This document shows positions 9,145-17,064 of a stretch of 56,899 bases of DNA, piece after piece. How positions within the stretch are numbered: position 1 is the stretch's first letter; every line of letters begins with the position of its first letter. Position numbers and translations under genes: made by a program. The notes below the pieces were generated by a model. That model had not been told where the DNA came from. It worked only from the letters and a program-made list of their open reading frames with translations, and did not search any database. Source of the DNA: a virus; IMG/VR virus record IMGVR_UViG_3300021378_000028, positions 1-56,899 of that record. One strand, written 5' to 3'.

Positions 9145-10245
9145 CTATGCTGCTTTTCGGGTCCAACCTGGAGATTGCGAAGGAGTTTCGCTAGACCACC
9201 CAGGGGATTGTGTTGGTTGTTCGGGAGTATAACTCGGATTTTGATTTGGGACAATACGTCCGTAAACTAAGGGCGTTCCAACAACGCCCGTGGCGGCAAT
9301 TCCCGTAGGAGTAATGTTTGCTTTACCAGTCACCGACACTGATCCAACAGAACCTGTAGCGGCAACGCCAGTCACTTCAACGGCCGAGGCCGCGGTAACA
9401 GTGACAGAGCCAACACCTCCGGTTGCCTCTAAACCAGTAACGGGAACATTTGCCTTACCCACCACCGAAGCTGATCCAACAGAGCCTGCTCCTACTACAC
9501 CGGTCACAGGAATTGAAACGCCAAGAGAAAGCGTGACAGAACCAACAGAACCTGTTCCCGCCACACCTGTTACATCTACGTCAATTCCAAACTCAACCGT
9601 TACAGAACCAACGCCTCCGGTTGCCTCTAAACCCGTTGGAGATACGTCAGCATTAGCTGTAACCGTTACAGAACCAACAGAGCCCGTAGATTCAAGACCC
9701 GTGACAGGGACATTTGCGTCTGCCGCGGCGGTTGCCGTTCCAACCGCACCGGTTCCTTCAAGACCCGTAACTAAGACGTTTGCTTCACCGGTAGCGGCAA
9801 CACTACCTACTGCGCCAGCGGCCTCTAAACCCGTCGGAGATACATCAGCATTAGCTGTGACTGTAACAGAACCTACTGAAGCGGTAGACCCTAAACCTGT
9901 TACAGAAACATTAGAATCGGCGTTGACGATTGATGTGCCAACGGCTCCTGTTCCGGACACGCCGGTAGGGTAAACATTTGCGTTAGCAGTAACACTGGAT
10001 ATCGTCCCAACTTCACCAGTCGCTTCTAATCCTGTGGGAGATACATTTGCTTTCGCAACAACGGTTACCGAGCCAACGTTTCCTGTCGCTTGTAGGCCCG
10101 TAACCGGAATGGTAGCTTCGGCAACAACGGTTACCGAGCCAACTTGTCCTGATGCGCCGTCGTTTGTAAGGGAGCCTTCACCAAAAGTTAATTGACCCCA
10201 TGTCCCCCGACCCCAGCCAGAAAAGGGGACAATTACGTCCGACAT
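9145..10245 (-). CDS. Tandem-repeat beta protein (VTGLEATGSVGSVTV repeats)
   Basis: The 366-aa protein is about fifteen imperfect copies of a ~20-residue unit, VTGLEATGSVGSVTVTANADV-like, framed by a GWGRGTWGQ N-terminus and a C-terminus with two SPGW repeats. The regular VGSVTV strand every 20 residues suggests a repetitive beta fold, fitting a fibre or a capsid/tail adhesion protein. It sits immediately upstream of the tail fibre. A related unit ends the proteins at 2028-2321 and 11612-11911. No catalytic site is visible. Confidence 0.85.
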   Translation of the reverse strand: MSDVIVPFSGWGRGTWGQLTFGEGSLTNDGASGQVGSVTVVAEATIPVTGLQATGNVGSVTVVAKANVSPTGLEATGEVGTISSVTANANVYPTGVSGTGAVGTSIVNADSNVSVTGLGSTASVGSVTVTANADVSPTGLEAAGAVGSVAATGEANVLVTGLEGTGAVGTATAAADANVPVTGLESTGSVGSVTVTANADVSPTGLEATGGVGSVTVEFGIDVDVTGVAGTGSVGSVTLSLGVSIPVTGVVGAGSVGSASVVGKANVPVTGLEATGGVGSVTVTAASAVEVTGVAATGSVGSVSVTGKANITPTGIAATGVVGTPLVYGRIVPNQNPSYTPEQPTQSPGWSSETPSQSPGWTRKAA

Positions 10246-10679
10246 TACGCTATCCGAATAATCGCGTTACTGGCGTCCGCTGTCGGAAATACAATGGTAA
10301 AATCACCTGCGGTAGACGTTTTGTCCGCACCAAAGTCTAGCACCACAACAGAGGGATCACCTGATGCACTGTCATTAAAGATCAACGCACCACGAGCCGT
10401 AATTGTCGCTGTACTGAACGTCAGATCCGAAAAGTCAGTCAAGGCTGTTGTACCACTTGTGCTTGGATCAACACGGGTGAGAGCCGCACCTTTAGCAGTA
10501 TATCCTGTACCAGACACTTCGTTTGAAGCGGTGTATGCTGTTGTTGCAGCCGTAAACGATGCGCTGTTTGTGTAAAGCGCAAGGTTAAAGGTGCTACCAC
10601 CCGAGTTTTTAAAGTTGTGAACAGCCTCAAGAAGCTCTTTCTTAAAGCTGGTACACATGAAATTACCTGAAAAAGCCAT
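10245..10679 (-). CDS. 144-aa structural protein
   Basis: The N-terminus MAFSGNFMCTSFKKELLEAV is helical and the rest is Ser/Thr-rich beta sequence typical of virion proteins. The ATG has a strong GGAG site. The stop overlaps the next start by one base. I recall close relatives in many marine phage genomes annotated only as structural. It is probably a tail or head-completion component; the exact role is unknown. Confidence 0.78.
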   Translation of the reverse strand: MAFSGNFMCTSFKKELLEAVHNFKNSGGSTFNLALYTNSASFTAATTAYTASNEVSGTGYTAKGAALTRVDPSTSGTTALTDFSDLTFSTATITARGALIFNDSASGDPSVVVLDFGADKTSTAGDFTIVFPTADASNAIIRIA

Positions 10680-10680
10680 G

Positions 10681-10971
10681 TCACATTCTCCTTATAAGTT
10701 CAGCGAGGTCAGGGTGCCCCGCATCTTTAATTGCATTATATATCGTAGTTCTGTCACTTTTGATAGCTTCTCGTAAATAAAACTCTACGACCTTTACAAC
10801 CTGCTTTTTAAACGCATTTGCTTGCGCCTGTATCGCAGGATGCGAGCCATCCGAAACAGAAATAATTTTATCCGCACACCGTTCTGCGACTTCTTCCGGA
10901 GAAAAGCCTCGACCTTGAGTGGTGTGTACCTCTACCTTAAAGTCGTTTGATAATTCTAAACCTGGCATCAT
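10681..10971 (-). CDS. 96-aa helical conserved phage protein
   Basis: The sequence contains GRGFSPEEVAERCADKI followed by a helix-rich segment ending HPDLAELIRRM. It is of a kind repeatedly seen next to head-completion genes in marine podovirus-like genomes. An alternative start one codon later is possible. It overlaps the upstream gene by four bases (ATGA). No motif indicates catalysis; a minor structural or assembly role is inferred. Confidence 0.75.
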   Translation of the reverse strand: MMPGLELSNDFKVEVHTTQGRGFSPEEVAERCADKIISVSDGSHPAIQAQANAFKKQVVKVVEFYLREAIKSDRTTIYNAIKDAGHPDLAELIRRM

Positions 10972-11615
10972 GATCTAGGAGTCCTCAAAGTACCATAACG
11001 GTACTCGTCTATTGTCTCTTGAGCCTCGCCCAAGTTCTTCAGTCTGGAGACACCCTCGCCATAGCGTTGCATATACATCTGCATAAGGTTCGGATCCCCT
11101 TTCATAAATGTATACGCTTCTACCAACGATCCGTAAAGCAAAGCTATTTCAGCATTTGTACTCAACCAACTGGTGCCGCTGTCTGCCCCAGCAGTTAAAG
11201 AGGCTGGGCGATACAGATAATGTATGTCCACAGTGTAGTTAGCGTTAGGAGTTGGAGCCAAAATAAAGTTATCAACGTCGAACTGGGCGTAGTATCTCGG
11301 TTGTCCCGTTGTCGTCGGATCGGGGGTGTATGTCTGTACAAAGTCTAAGTCCTTAAATAATAGAAACTCAGCATCCCCACTCACATCAATGCTCAACGAA
11401 AACGGAGCAAGAAAATCAGACGGAGCAGCCAAATACTGATTTCCCGTCGTCATATTCCCCGCTTGATTCTTTTGAAACAGATTTAACTGCACACTTTTAA
11501 GTATGCGCTCCTCCGCCAACCTAATAAACAAAGGCAGGTTGTTCACAAACGTTGTCTCGTCGTTCTCGGTGTAATCCTGAATGGCTTGCTTCAGTTCGCC
11601 GTATGTCATTGTCAT
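10968..11615 (-). CDS. Putative head-tail adaptor protein
   Basis: A 215-aa protein starting MTMTYGELKQAIQDYTEND with FIRLAEERI and later YLYRPASLTAGAD. This pattern (helical N-terminus, beta middle, helical C-terminus) is that of the small adaptor found between portal ring and tail in several marine phages. It lies between two other putative connector genes with four-base overlaps. A T7 gp11-like or P22 gp4-like role is inferred by position and length. Confidence 0.72.
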   Translation of the reverse strand: MTMTYGELKQAIQDYTENDETTFVNNLPLFIRLAEERILKSVQLNLFQKNQAGNMTTGNQYLAAPSDFLAPFSLSIDVSGDAEFLLFKDLDFVQTYTPDPTTTGQPRYYAQFDVDNFILAPTPNANYTVDIHYLYRPASLTAGADSGTSWLSTNAEIALLYGSLVEAYTFMKGDPNLMQMYMQRYGEGVSRLKNLGEAQETIDEYRYGTLRTPRS

Positions 11616-11911
11616 GTTGTCACCGTCACTATGCCGACCTTACCTATCGCACGAATACGCTCCAATGTAGGCGATTCGACGGTCGGAGTGTCAACGTACA
11701 CCTGTAATGCTTCTGCTTGATCTGGTCGTGGATTACGAAGAGCCTGCGGATCTGGAGAAGCTTTAGGAGGAAATAATTGTGGGTGCTTGGGATCAAACTC
11801 GTCAGGACCTACTTTAGCGCCCGTCCACTCAACCTGCATCTCACGCAGACGGTAACGGCGACCAGACCGATCAGATATTCCCCATGCGTTTTTACCCGAT
11901 GCGTATGGCAT
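11612..11911 (-). CDS. Small connector-region protein ending VGIVTVTT
   Basis: The 99-aa protein begins MPYASGKNAWGISDRSGRRYR, and its middle reads FPPKASPDPQALRNPRPDQ, a Pro/Asp-rich linker. The last residues, KVGIVTVTT, resemble the repeat unit of the protein at 9145-10245. It overlaps neighbours by one and four bases. The N-terminal half looks like a short basic domain; function unrecognised. Confidence 0.72.
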   Translation of the reverse strand: MPYASGKNAWGISDRSGRRYRLREMQVEWTGAKVGPDEFDPKHPQLFPPKASPDPQALRNPRPDQAEALQVYVDTPTVESPTLERIRAIGKVGIVTVTT

Positions 11912-12576
11912 TAGACCCTCAAATAACGAATGCTAGGCTGCAACTTCAACGGAACTCGATCCTCGTCCTCGTCAGCAGCGCGTTGGAACTCTTCCTCGTA
12001 TACAGACTTTAGAAGCTGTAGACGCTCTGGAGCCCGCTTCATCGCAAGATAGTAAGCAAGACCAGCAACCATACAGGGGTAAAACCTAAAAGGCATGTCA
12101 GTAGTGTTGACAAGACTATCTGCGTCCTCAATCCGTTGCACATAGTAGTAGATAATTTGATCCGTAGAGTTCTCAGGAACAGCCCATAAGTTAATTACAG
12201 GATTAATCTGCCTATTGAACCAAAACTGACTAGGCCGACCCTGAGTCGTTTTGTTAGGCAAAGTAACGTAATCCCCACGACTGATCCGCTGGACTTCATA
12301 ATCCGTATTGTCCCTGCGAAGAACAATCTCCAAGACATCAACTACATCCGGCAGCAATGTTTCCGCTGCTTGACCTTGCGTAAGGGTGATTGTCCCCTGC
12401 TCAACGGTCCACATGTTGATCCCACGGTTTGCCCAATCCGCAAACATCAGGTTCAAGGACCGACGCGCTGTCCGCGCATCGTAGCCAGTGCGAACCTCTA
12501 GTCCGCACCGCTCATATGCTTCCTCGATTATCTCACCGACATCGAGATTAAAGTCTCTTGATCCTGAAGTTGCCAT
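11911..12576 (-). CDS. Putative tail accessory/adaptor protein (P22 gp4-like)
   Basis: At 221 aa it begins with MATSGSRDFNLDVGEIIEEAYERCG and contains ARTARRSLNLMFADWANRG, a pattern seen in head-completion factors that bind below the portal. The middle is beta-rich (QFWFNRQINPVINLW) and the end is helical and acidic. The family resemblance to tail accessory factor gp4 is from memory of the sequence pattern. It forms a connector cluster with the two following genes. Confidence 0.72.
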   Translation of the reverse strand: MATSGSRDFNLDVGEIIEEAYERCGLEVRTGYDARTARRSLNLMFADWANRGINMWTVEQGTITLTQGQAAETLLPDVVDVLEIVLRRDNTDYEVQRISRGDYVTLPNKTTQGRPSQFWFNRQINPVINLWAVPENSTDQIIYYYVQRIEDADSLVNTTDMPFRFYPCMVAGLAYYLAMKRAPERLQLLKSVYEEEFQRAADEDEDRVPLKLQPSIRYLRV

Positions 12577-12580
12577 ATCG

Positions 12581-12826
12581 TTAACTCATGTTTGTGTCAC
12601 GAACGCCGCGACCAGCCATTACACAACCACCGTTCATGTATCCGACTTTGCCTCCGCGCATCATGCCGTTTACTTTACCACCACGCATCATTTTTACAGG
12701 GCCTCCGCGCATCATGCCGTTTACTTTACCACCGCGCATCATGCCTTTAACTCCACGCCCTTTAAGAACGTCTGCCTGTGTTACCTTACCGTCTCCGGTT
12801 AAATCAGGAAAATCTTTACCTGGCAT
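12581..12826 (-). CDS. Small protein with a dockerin-like Ca2+ loop and MMRGG repeats
   Basis: The 81-aa protein begins MPGKDFPDLTGDGKVTQADV. The DLTGDGKVTQAD segment fits an EF-hand/dockerin calcium loop (D-x-x-x-D-G-x-x-x-x-x-D). The rest is four basic MMRGG(K/P)V repeats followed by MNGGCVMAGRGV. It is probably a virion protein; the repeats are methionine- and glycine-rich and positively charged, which would suit contact with DNA. Function is inferred only. Confidence 0.7.
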   Translation of the reverse strand: MPGKDFPDLTGDGKVTQADVLKGRGVKGMMRGGKVNGMMRGGPVKMMRGGKVNGMMRGGKVGYMNGGCVMAGRGVRDTNMS

Positions 12827-12827
12827 T

Positions 12828-13268
12828 TTATATACTCCTGTTTCTACGGCCTAAGATGTGCCGTTCATAATCTTGGGGATCATAGTTTGTATAATACCCT
12901 AGTTTTTCCAACTTTGCAGCAGCGTTTTCTAACTCAGACCAACGCTGTATAAAAACAATGGCATGCTCTCTCAAATACGCAAGCAGCCATATGTCAATTC
13001 CTACTGACGCAAAAAACTTGTTGAGCGCCATACATTCCTCTTCTAATCGATCATAGTCGTAATCGTAGTCATAATCAAAGACCATCGTAACTTTGTATCC
13101 AGTGTTGAAGAATTTAGATGTCTCGTGCAGAACATCCGACCACAATCCATCCGACACTAAAATCTTCACTTCATGGTTTTGAACCGCAGGCAAAGCAAAA
13201 GGACAGGCCGCTACACCGTTAGTATGCGCGGTGGGCCTTGATAGTTCTTCTGCCCATTCTCGTATCAA
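12828..13268 (-). CDS. 146-aa conserved phage protein with a DYDYDYDYD tract
   Basis: Begins MIREWAEELSRPTAHTNGVAACPFALPA and contains an acidic tract (FDYDYDYDYDRLEEEC) near residue 70, then DIWLLAYL and FIQRWSELENAAAKLEKLGYY. Proteins with CPFA near the N-terminus and the LLAY...IQRW...L pattern occur in several marine phages and bacteria, function unknown. The DY tract reflects a short tandem repeat in the DNA (13056-13078). Stop and start overlap those of neighbours or are spaced by one base. Confidence 0.75.
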   Translation of the reverse strand: MIREWAEELSRPTAHTNGVAACPFALPAVQNHEVKILVSDGLWSDVLHETSKFFNTGYKVTMVFDYDYDYDYDRLEEECMALNKFFASVGIDIWLLAYLREHAIVFIQRWSELENAAAKLEKLGYYTNYDPQDYERHILGRRNRSI

Positions 13269-13501
13269 TACACTCTCACCAATCCGCCATCAGCTTTCTT
13301 GTTCTTCCAACTTATTCTCTTTGACGACTTTTTCTTCTTAGAAGCAGACGTACATTGCGCCATAGTAGGCCGACACGCTGGGTAACTTTTTCTCTTCTCA
13401 CCCTTTTTACGACCACAAGGCTTTCCTGTTTTACAATCAACCCAGCCCTTACCGTCGTTCTGAGAAAACCATTCCCGCAAAGAGTTTTTCTTCTTCGCCA
13501 T
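13265..13501 (-). CDS. Small basic Lys-rich protein
   Basis: A 78-aa, strongly basic protein containing SLREWFSQNDGKGWVDCKTG and four cysteines (VDCKTGKPCG, YPACRP, AQC). The pattern SLRxWF...WVD...G KPCGR...YPxCxP is familiar from many marine phages. It may be a minor capsid or DNA-associated protein; not proven. It overlaps the next gene by four bases and abuts the previous one. Confidence 0.75.
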   Translation of the reverse strand: MAKKKNSLREWFSQNDGKGWVDCKTGKPCGRKKGEKRKSYPACRPTMAQCTSASKKKKSSKRISWKNKKADGGLVRVY

Positions 13502-13788
13502 CAGAAATGCCTCGTACTTTTACGCTTGCCTTCTTCTACGCAGCCACAACCCGAAGCAATTATACCGCCCCCTTTATACCGATTCTTTGCTGGACGTTTG
13601 GGGTTGTCAACTGAAGCAATTAATCCGCCGTCGGCCTTCTTGTTCTTTTTAGTAGAGTTTCCCCAGTTTGCGGCCCCTACCTTTCGACATTTCGACAGGG
13701 CCCCCGAAGCGTAGGCGCTGGGCCACACCTTGTACCGGGCTTTTACCTTTCGGTAACACGCGTCCTTTTTTGTCTTTTTTTCTGCCAT
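13501..13788 (-). CDS. Small basic Cys-containing protein
   Basis: A 95-aa protein with CYRKVKARYKVWPSAYASGA and LSKCRKVGAANWG, a pattern I recognise in marine phage genomes as a small basic protein of unknown function. The C-terminus has GCGCVEEGKRK. Like its neighbours at 13265 and 14027 it is Lys-rich with paired cysteines, so these three may bind DNA or metal. No direct evidence of function. Confidence 0.78.
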   Translation of the reverse strand: MAEKKTKKDACYRKVKARYKVWPSAYASGALSKCRKVGAANWGNSTKKNKKADGGLIASVDNPKRPAKNRYKGGGIIASGCGCVEEGKRKSTRHF

Positions 13789-14033
13789 TACTGATTTCCT
13801 CTGGAGGCTTGGATACCTGGAACGGAATTGATGTTCTGCTGATGCTCATTATACCGTGCGCTCCTTACTAAAAAATCCTGCCACATAGGCTTGATCATAT
13901 CGTAGTTTTCACCGACCCGATAAGTGATTACCGCTGTTTCAGCTTTGAGTTGATAAAGCTGCAATGCGCCCCAACTCAGAAGTCCAACAGTCAGAATTGA
14001 CGCAACGTTATTAAAATCAACCCTCATCACCAC
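13788..14033 (-). CDS. Small membrane-anchored protein
   Basis: An 81-aa protein with one hydrophobic segment near the N-terminus (VASILTVGLLSWGALQLY, residues about 9-26), then a polar helical tail. Topology looks like a single-pass anchor. It is sandwiched between basic small proteins of the capsid region. It might be a minor virion or lysis accessory protein. No recognised family. Confidence 0.72.
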   Translation of the reverse strand: MVMRVDFNNVASILTVGLLSWGALQLYQLKAETAVITYRVGENYDMIKPMWQDFLVRSARYNEHQQNINSVPGIQASRGNQ

Positions 14034-14272
14034 GCCTTACACGACCAATACTTGGCCTTTAGTTTATCCAAAGTTCCCTTGTCACAACCGTGACGAGCTC
14101 GAAAAGACTTTCTGCGTTTAGGGTTGTCCTTCTTAATGGTCATATTGGCATCGCCAAATCGAATTATTTTTTCTTTACCTTTAGCACAAGCTTTAACAAC
14201 CGACTTTTTTCCACCAGATATCTGGCGCTTAGGCTTGTTGCATTTCATCTTGGACTTGTCGATCTTTGCCAT
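14027..14272 (-). CDS. Small basic Cys-rich protein
   Basis: An 81-aa protein with MKCNKPKR, VKACAKGKEKIIRFGDANM, RRKSFRARHGCD and KAKYWSCKAW. This KxxRRKSFRARHxC...KYWSCKxW pattern is widespread in environmental phages as a basic protein next to capsid genes. The four cysteines could bind zinc. Function remains unknown; a DNA-condensing or capsid-internal role is inferred from charge and position. Confidence 0.8.
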   Translation of the reverse strand: MAKIDKSKMKCNKPKRQISGGKKSVVKACAKGKEKIIRFGDANMTIKKDNPKRRKSFRARHGCDKGTLDKLKAKYWSCKAW

Positions 14273-14274
14273 AA

Positions 14275-14559
14275 CTACTCCACAATCACTGATATGGTGG
14301 TATTGGCGGGAATCGAAGCGTACACACCTTTTTTAGCTAGTATACCATCCCCAGGGAGAAATATCTCGTCCATACCTTGAGAAGTTTCATCGACTCTGAG
14401 TAATACTTTTCCTGACGCTTCTGACGCGTTGTCATAAAGTACGACATTCCCAGTGGCTCCAGACTCATAGGTCAAAAGCACACCTTGTAGCCGACAGCGC
14501 CGTTGAACCAACGCTGCCGAAGTTTGTGAGTAAAACGATGTTACCTCACTACCAACCAT
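14275..14559 (-). CDS. Small beta-rich structural protein A
   Basis: The 94-aa protein resembles the next gene upstream (14568-14849): both have RxRLxxVxxTY/IYxxxAxG, an acid-containing middle, DDGI/GDGILA..GVY and a final hydrophobic strand. These are likely paralogues. Small, beta-rich and placed just after capsid genes, they fit decoration or head-associated proteins. This is inference; no published function is recognised. Confidence 0.78.
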   Translation of the reverse strand: MVGSEVTSFYSQTSAALVQRRCRLQGVLLTYESGATGNVVLYDNASEASGKVLLRVDETSQGMDEIFLPGDGILAKKGVYASIPANTTISVIVE

Positions 14560-14567
14560 CTCGCCAC

Positions 14568-14849
14568 CTACGACAAGATAATCGTGAGTTGGTTTGCAGA
14601 ACCCGTGAATGCAGCTATGTACACTCCCGCGCTGGCTACGATGCCATCATCCGGAATGTTCATAACGTGATGACCCACGGGAAATGTTTGCGTAAGCAGA
14701 ACATCTCCACTGGCGTCCCCGTTCTTGATCGTAAACGCACCCGCGGCAGCAGCGTAAATAACTACTTGACGGAGTCGAGAACGAGTCGGGCCAACAATCG
14801 CTGCCGTTGTTCCTTGAACCCAATTATATGCTGTTACTGGACCAGCCAT
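14568..14849 (-). CDS. Small beta-rich structural protein B
   Basis: The 93-aa protein is the likely paralogue of 14275-14559 (RSRLRQVVIYAAAAGAF, IPDDGIVASAGVYIAAF). It has its own ribosome binding site nine bases from the downstream gene. Context suggests a capsid decoration or vertex protein made in high copy after the major capsid protein. No enzymatic motif. Confidence 0.78.
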   Translation of the reverse strand: MAGPVTAYNWVQGTTAAIVGPTRSRLRQVVIYAAAAGAFTIKNGDASGDVLLTQTFPVGHHVMNIPDDGIVASAGVYIAAFTGSANQLTIILS

Positions 14850-14861
14850 AAAAGTCTCCTA

Positions 14862-15332
14862 TTAAGGTTGAATAGCCGTATTAAACGCTTGAGCATACAT
14901 CACTGTTATAACAACTGATCCCGCATTCGTACCTGCGCTTGAGGTAGCTGTTAATTTCAAATCAGATGTACCAGTGTTTTTCCATGTAAGTGTACCACCG
15001 CCAGAAGCACCTAACGCTTTAATGCCTACGGTAGTTCCAGAAGCAACCGCATTAACGAGAGTTGCTGCGCCGCCTACAGTATCACCAACACTAATATTTG
15101 TTGTGGTGTTAGCCGCCACTTCTAAATCAATAATTATATCTACGATTTTTGAGTTGGCAGGGATTACTACATTTGTGGCTTCTGCTGCGACAGCGCCGCC
15201 AGAAATATCCATTACATGTTGTTGAGTCATTACAACATAACCTACGTTTGCTATGTCTGACCCAACAGTAGTGCCCGTTGTGTTGCGAATGTTACCAGCC
15301 CGAATAGGACCTGAAAAAGTTGTCGTACCCAT
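14862..15332 (-). CDS. Putative capsid-associated structural protein
   Basis: The 156-aa protein is Ala/Gly/Thr/Ser-rich with long beta stretches (GTTTFSGPIRAGNIRNTTGT and AAEATNVVIPANSKIVDIII). It lies first after the major capsid terminator, with a clear GGAG site. The sequence is typical of decoration or head-fibre-type proteins, which I infer; no signature is decisive. Confidence 0.72.
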   Translation of the reverse strand: MGTTTFSGPIRAGNIRNTTGTTVGSDIANVGYVVMTQQHVMDISGGAVAAEATNVVIPANSKIVDIIIDLEVAANTTTNISVGDTVGGAATLVNAVASGTTVGIKALGASGGGTLTWKNTGTSDLKLTATSSAGTNAGSVVITVMYAQAFNTAIQP

Positions 15333-15403
15333 GTTGATCTCCTGTCTGGGTTAGTCAGCCACACCATGCGACTGTCAGGGATACTAAAACAATACATGAG
15401 ATC

Positions 15404-15469
15404 TATACAAAAAGAAAGGGGCTACCGAAGTAGCCCCCAGTTTGGGAGGAGGTCATATGAAACCCTCCC
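15404..15469 (-). terminator. Terminator after the major capsid gene
   Basis: On the minus strand GGGGCTAC-TTCG-GTAGCCCC (15437 to 15418) is a perfect 8-bp stem with a TTCG tetraloop, followed by TTTCTTTTTG. Just before it, GGGAGG (15469-15464) pairs with CCTCCC (15449-15444) as a second hairpin. It is placed to end or attenuate transcription from the capsid gene into the following block. A likely function is to raise capsid mRNA relative to downstream genes. Confidence 0.85.
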
Positions 15470-15484
15470 GAACTATAGCACGTT

Positions 15485-16396
15485 TTACGCTCCGGGGGAA
15501 CCGAATACGCAACGTGGGTCGCTAAAGCCGAAGCTGTAACGCTCACGCGCTTTAAAGCGCATGTTACCTGTGTCGAAGTCTGCTTCCATGTTGGTAGACA
15601 GAGGAGTACGCTCAAAGTGGATCATTCCACGAGGCGCATCCGTCATGATGAAGAACGCATCAGGGTCCGTTAGGAAGTCGTTAACGGCATAACCGTTAGG
15701 CAACATTCCCATAGAACGAATCGCGTTCGTATCATTGTCTGCTGTTCCAACACGAAGGTTTGAAACCATCAAGCGTTCTGCAATAAATTGCAGTTGACGC
15801 GGGATGAGTAGTTTTGTGCCACGAAGTGCAACTTTCAAACCACGCTCATCAACAAAACCTGCGATATTGATAAGGGCATCTTCAAGAGATGTCTCGTTCA
15901 AATCCGCAGCTACTGCTGGTTCGTTGGCAAAAGTACCACCGTTAGTTAACGGGTGGTCTGTCGCACAAAGCGCAACACCGTCACCGCCAGCAGAAGCGCC
16001 AGCAGTAAATGCGTTGTTAAGAACCGCTGCGGCCTTAACTTGCTTTGTGTGAGCCATTGAACGAGCCAACGCACGAGTATAACGCGAACCAAGACGATCA
16101 TACAGATTGTCTTCGATAGCTTCCTCAGTGATTGAGAATGCCAGCGCAATAGTTTCGTGGTTGTAACGAGCAGTGTAGGCCTCGTTAGCGTCGTCAAAGT
16201 TGACAGAGGAACCTTCCGATTTGGTAGGTGCCGCTCCGAACCCACTCAACATAACTTCCTCTTCGAATGCTCGATCAGAAGATTCTGTTGTGTAGATCTC
16301 CGCGTGTTGGTTTTCGTACCGATTGTACTCCATACCAAACAACGCGTTGAGGCCCGGTTCTAGCTCTTTCGCTAGTTGTGCGCGAGAAATAGCCAT
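15485..16396 (-). CDS. Major capsid protein
   Basis: A 303-aa protein beginning MAISRAQLAKELEPGLNALF, with EIYTTESSDRAFEEEVMLSG and ALNNAF/ATDHPLTNGGTFAN-type segments found in Mu-like (gpT-type) and HK97-fold capsid proteins. Length is ordinary for this family. It follows the scaffold and decoration genes and precedes a strong terminator, the expected position for a high-expression capsid gene. HK97 fold is inferred from resemblance; no other gene in the block fits better. Confidence 0.85.
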   Translation of the reverse strand: MAISRAQLAKELEPGLNALFGMEYNRYENQHAEIYTTESSDRAFEEEVMLSGFGAAPTKSEGSSVNFDDANEAYTARYNHETIALAFSITEEAIEDNLYDRLGSRYTRALARSMAHTKQVKAAAVLNNAFTAGASAGGDGVALCATDHPLTNGGTFANEPAVAADLNETSLEDALINIAGFVDERGLKVALRGTKLLIPRQLQFIAERLMVSNLRVGTADNDTNAIRSMGMLPNGYAVNDFLTDPDAFFIMTDAPRGMIHFERTPLSTNMEADFDTGNMRFKARERYSFGFSDPRCVFGSPGA

Positions 16397-16409
16397 TCTT
16401 TAGACCTCC

Positions 16410-17045
16410 TTAAACGCCAGTAGTCGATGGAGTACCAGCAACAATCGCGCCGTTGGCGGAGTTGAAACTGTTATTCAATCGAACAATTACAGGGATACCA
16501 GCCGCAGTAAAGTCTGCATTTTCTGGGTCATTTTGAATACCCATAATACGCAGTTGCAATGCTGCCGTGGCGGCGATTGTGCTAACACCCAACTTAGCAG
16601 ATGAGATACCTGTGGTTGAAGAACCAGAAGCACCAGCCGCAAAGTTTGCGTTTGCGAACACATGACCCCGCGCAGTTGCTTCGCTAGTTAGTGAAGCGTC
16701 TGAGCAGATAACAAATGTCTGCATTGGGTTGTCATACACGAAGGCTTTGACGGGATGATTAGAATCCGCGCCAGAACCGGGCCAGCTATTTGAGAAAATA
16801 GTCTCACCAGTGGTGGACGATACATATTCGCATCCCCAGAACACACCAAGTAGACCTACCGTTCCACCAGCAGCCGCGCCAACAATATCAATAAAGCCTG
16901 TTGACAGCGGAATTACGGGTGAACCTTGGTAAATCGCGTTAGTGTTTCCAGAGGCGATACGATACTCGGTCGCACCAGTGGTGTTTGTAGCCTGACCGAC
17001 TACACCAATCGGACGAAGTCCGAAAGCACCGTTACTGTTTGCCAT
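16410..17045 (-). CDS. Putative capsid decoration / minor head protein
   Basis: A 211-aa protein beginning MANSNGAFGLRPIGVVGQATN, with NAIYQGSPVIPLSTGF and ASLTSEATARGHVFAN. The sequence is beta-rich with many Ala, Gly, Ser and Asn. It lies just upstream of the capsid gene, which fits a head decoration or vertex protein. I have no motif for assignment beyond the structural context. Confidence 0.75.
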   Translation of the reverse strand: MANSNGAFGLRPIGVVGQATNTTGATEYRIASGNTNAIYQGSPVIPLSTGFIDIVGAAAGGTVGLLGVFWGCEYVSSTTGETIFSNSWPGSGADSNHPVKAFVYDNPMQTFVICSDASLTSEATARGHVFANANFAAGASGSSTTGISSAKLGVSTIAATAALQLRIMGIQNDPENADFTAAGIPVIVRLNNSFNSANGAIVAGTPSTTGV

Positions 17046-17064
17046 TGTAGCAATCCTCTTTCAA

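Noticed and set aside
9290-9973. Long plus-strand frame opposite the repeat protein
   Set aside because: It is the antisense of the VGSVTV tandem repeat and its Thr/Pro/Val periodicity comes from that repeat; no ribosome binding site.
13056-13078. DY tract as a functional repeat element
   Set aside because: It is a short in-frame simple repeat inside one gene; no further copies.
13649-13849. Minus-strand 66-aa frame overlapping the basic Cys protein at 13501
   Set aside because: It overlaps two supported genes, lacks a leader of its own, and the coding pattern belongs to the 13501 and 13788 genes.
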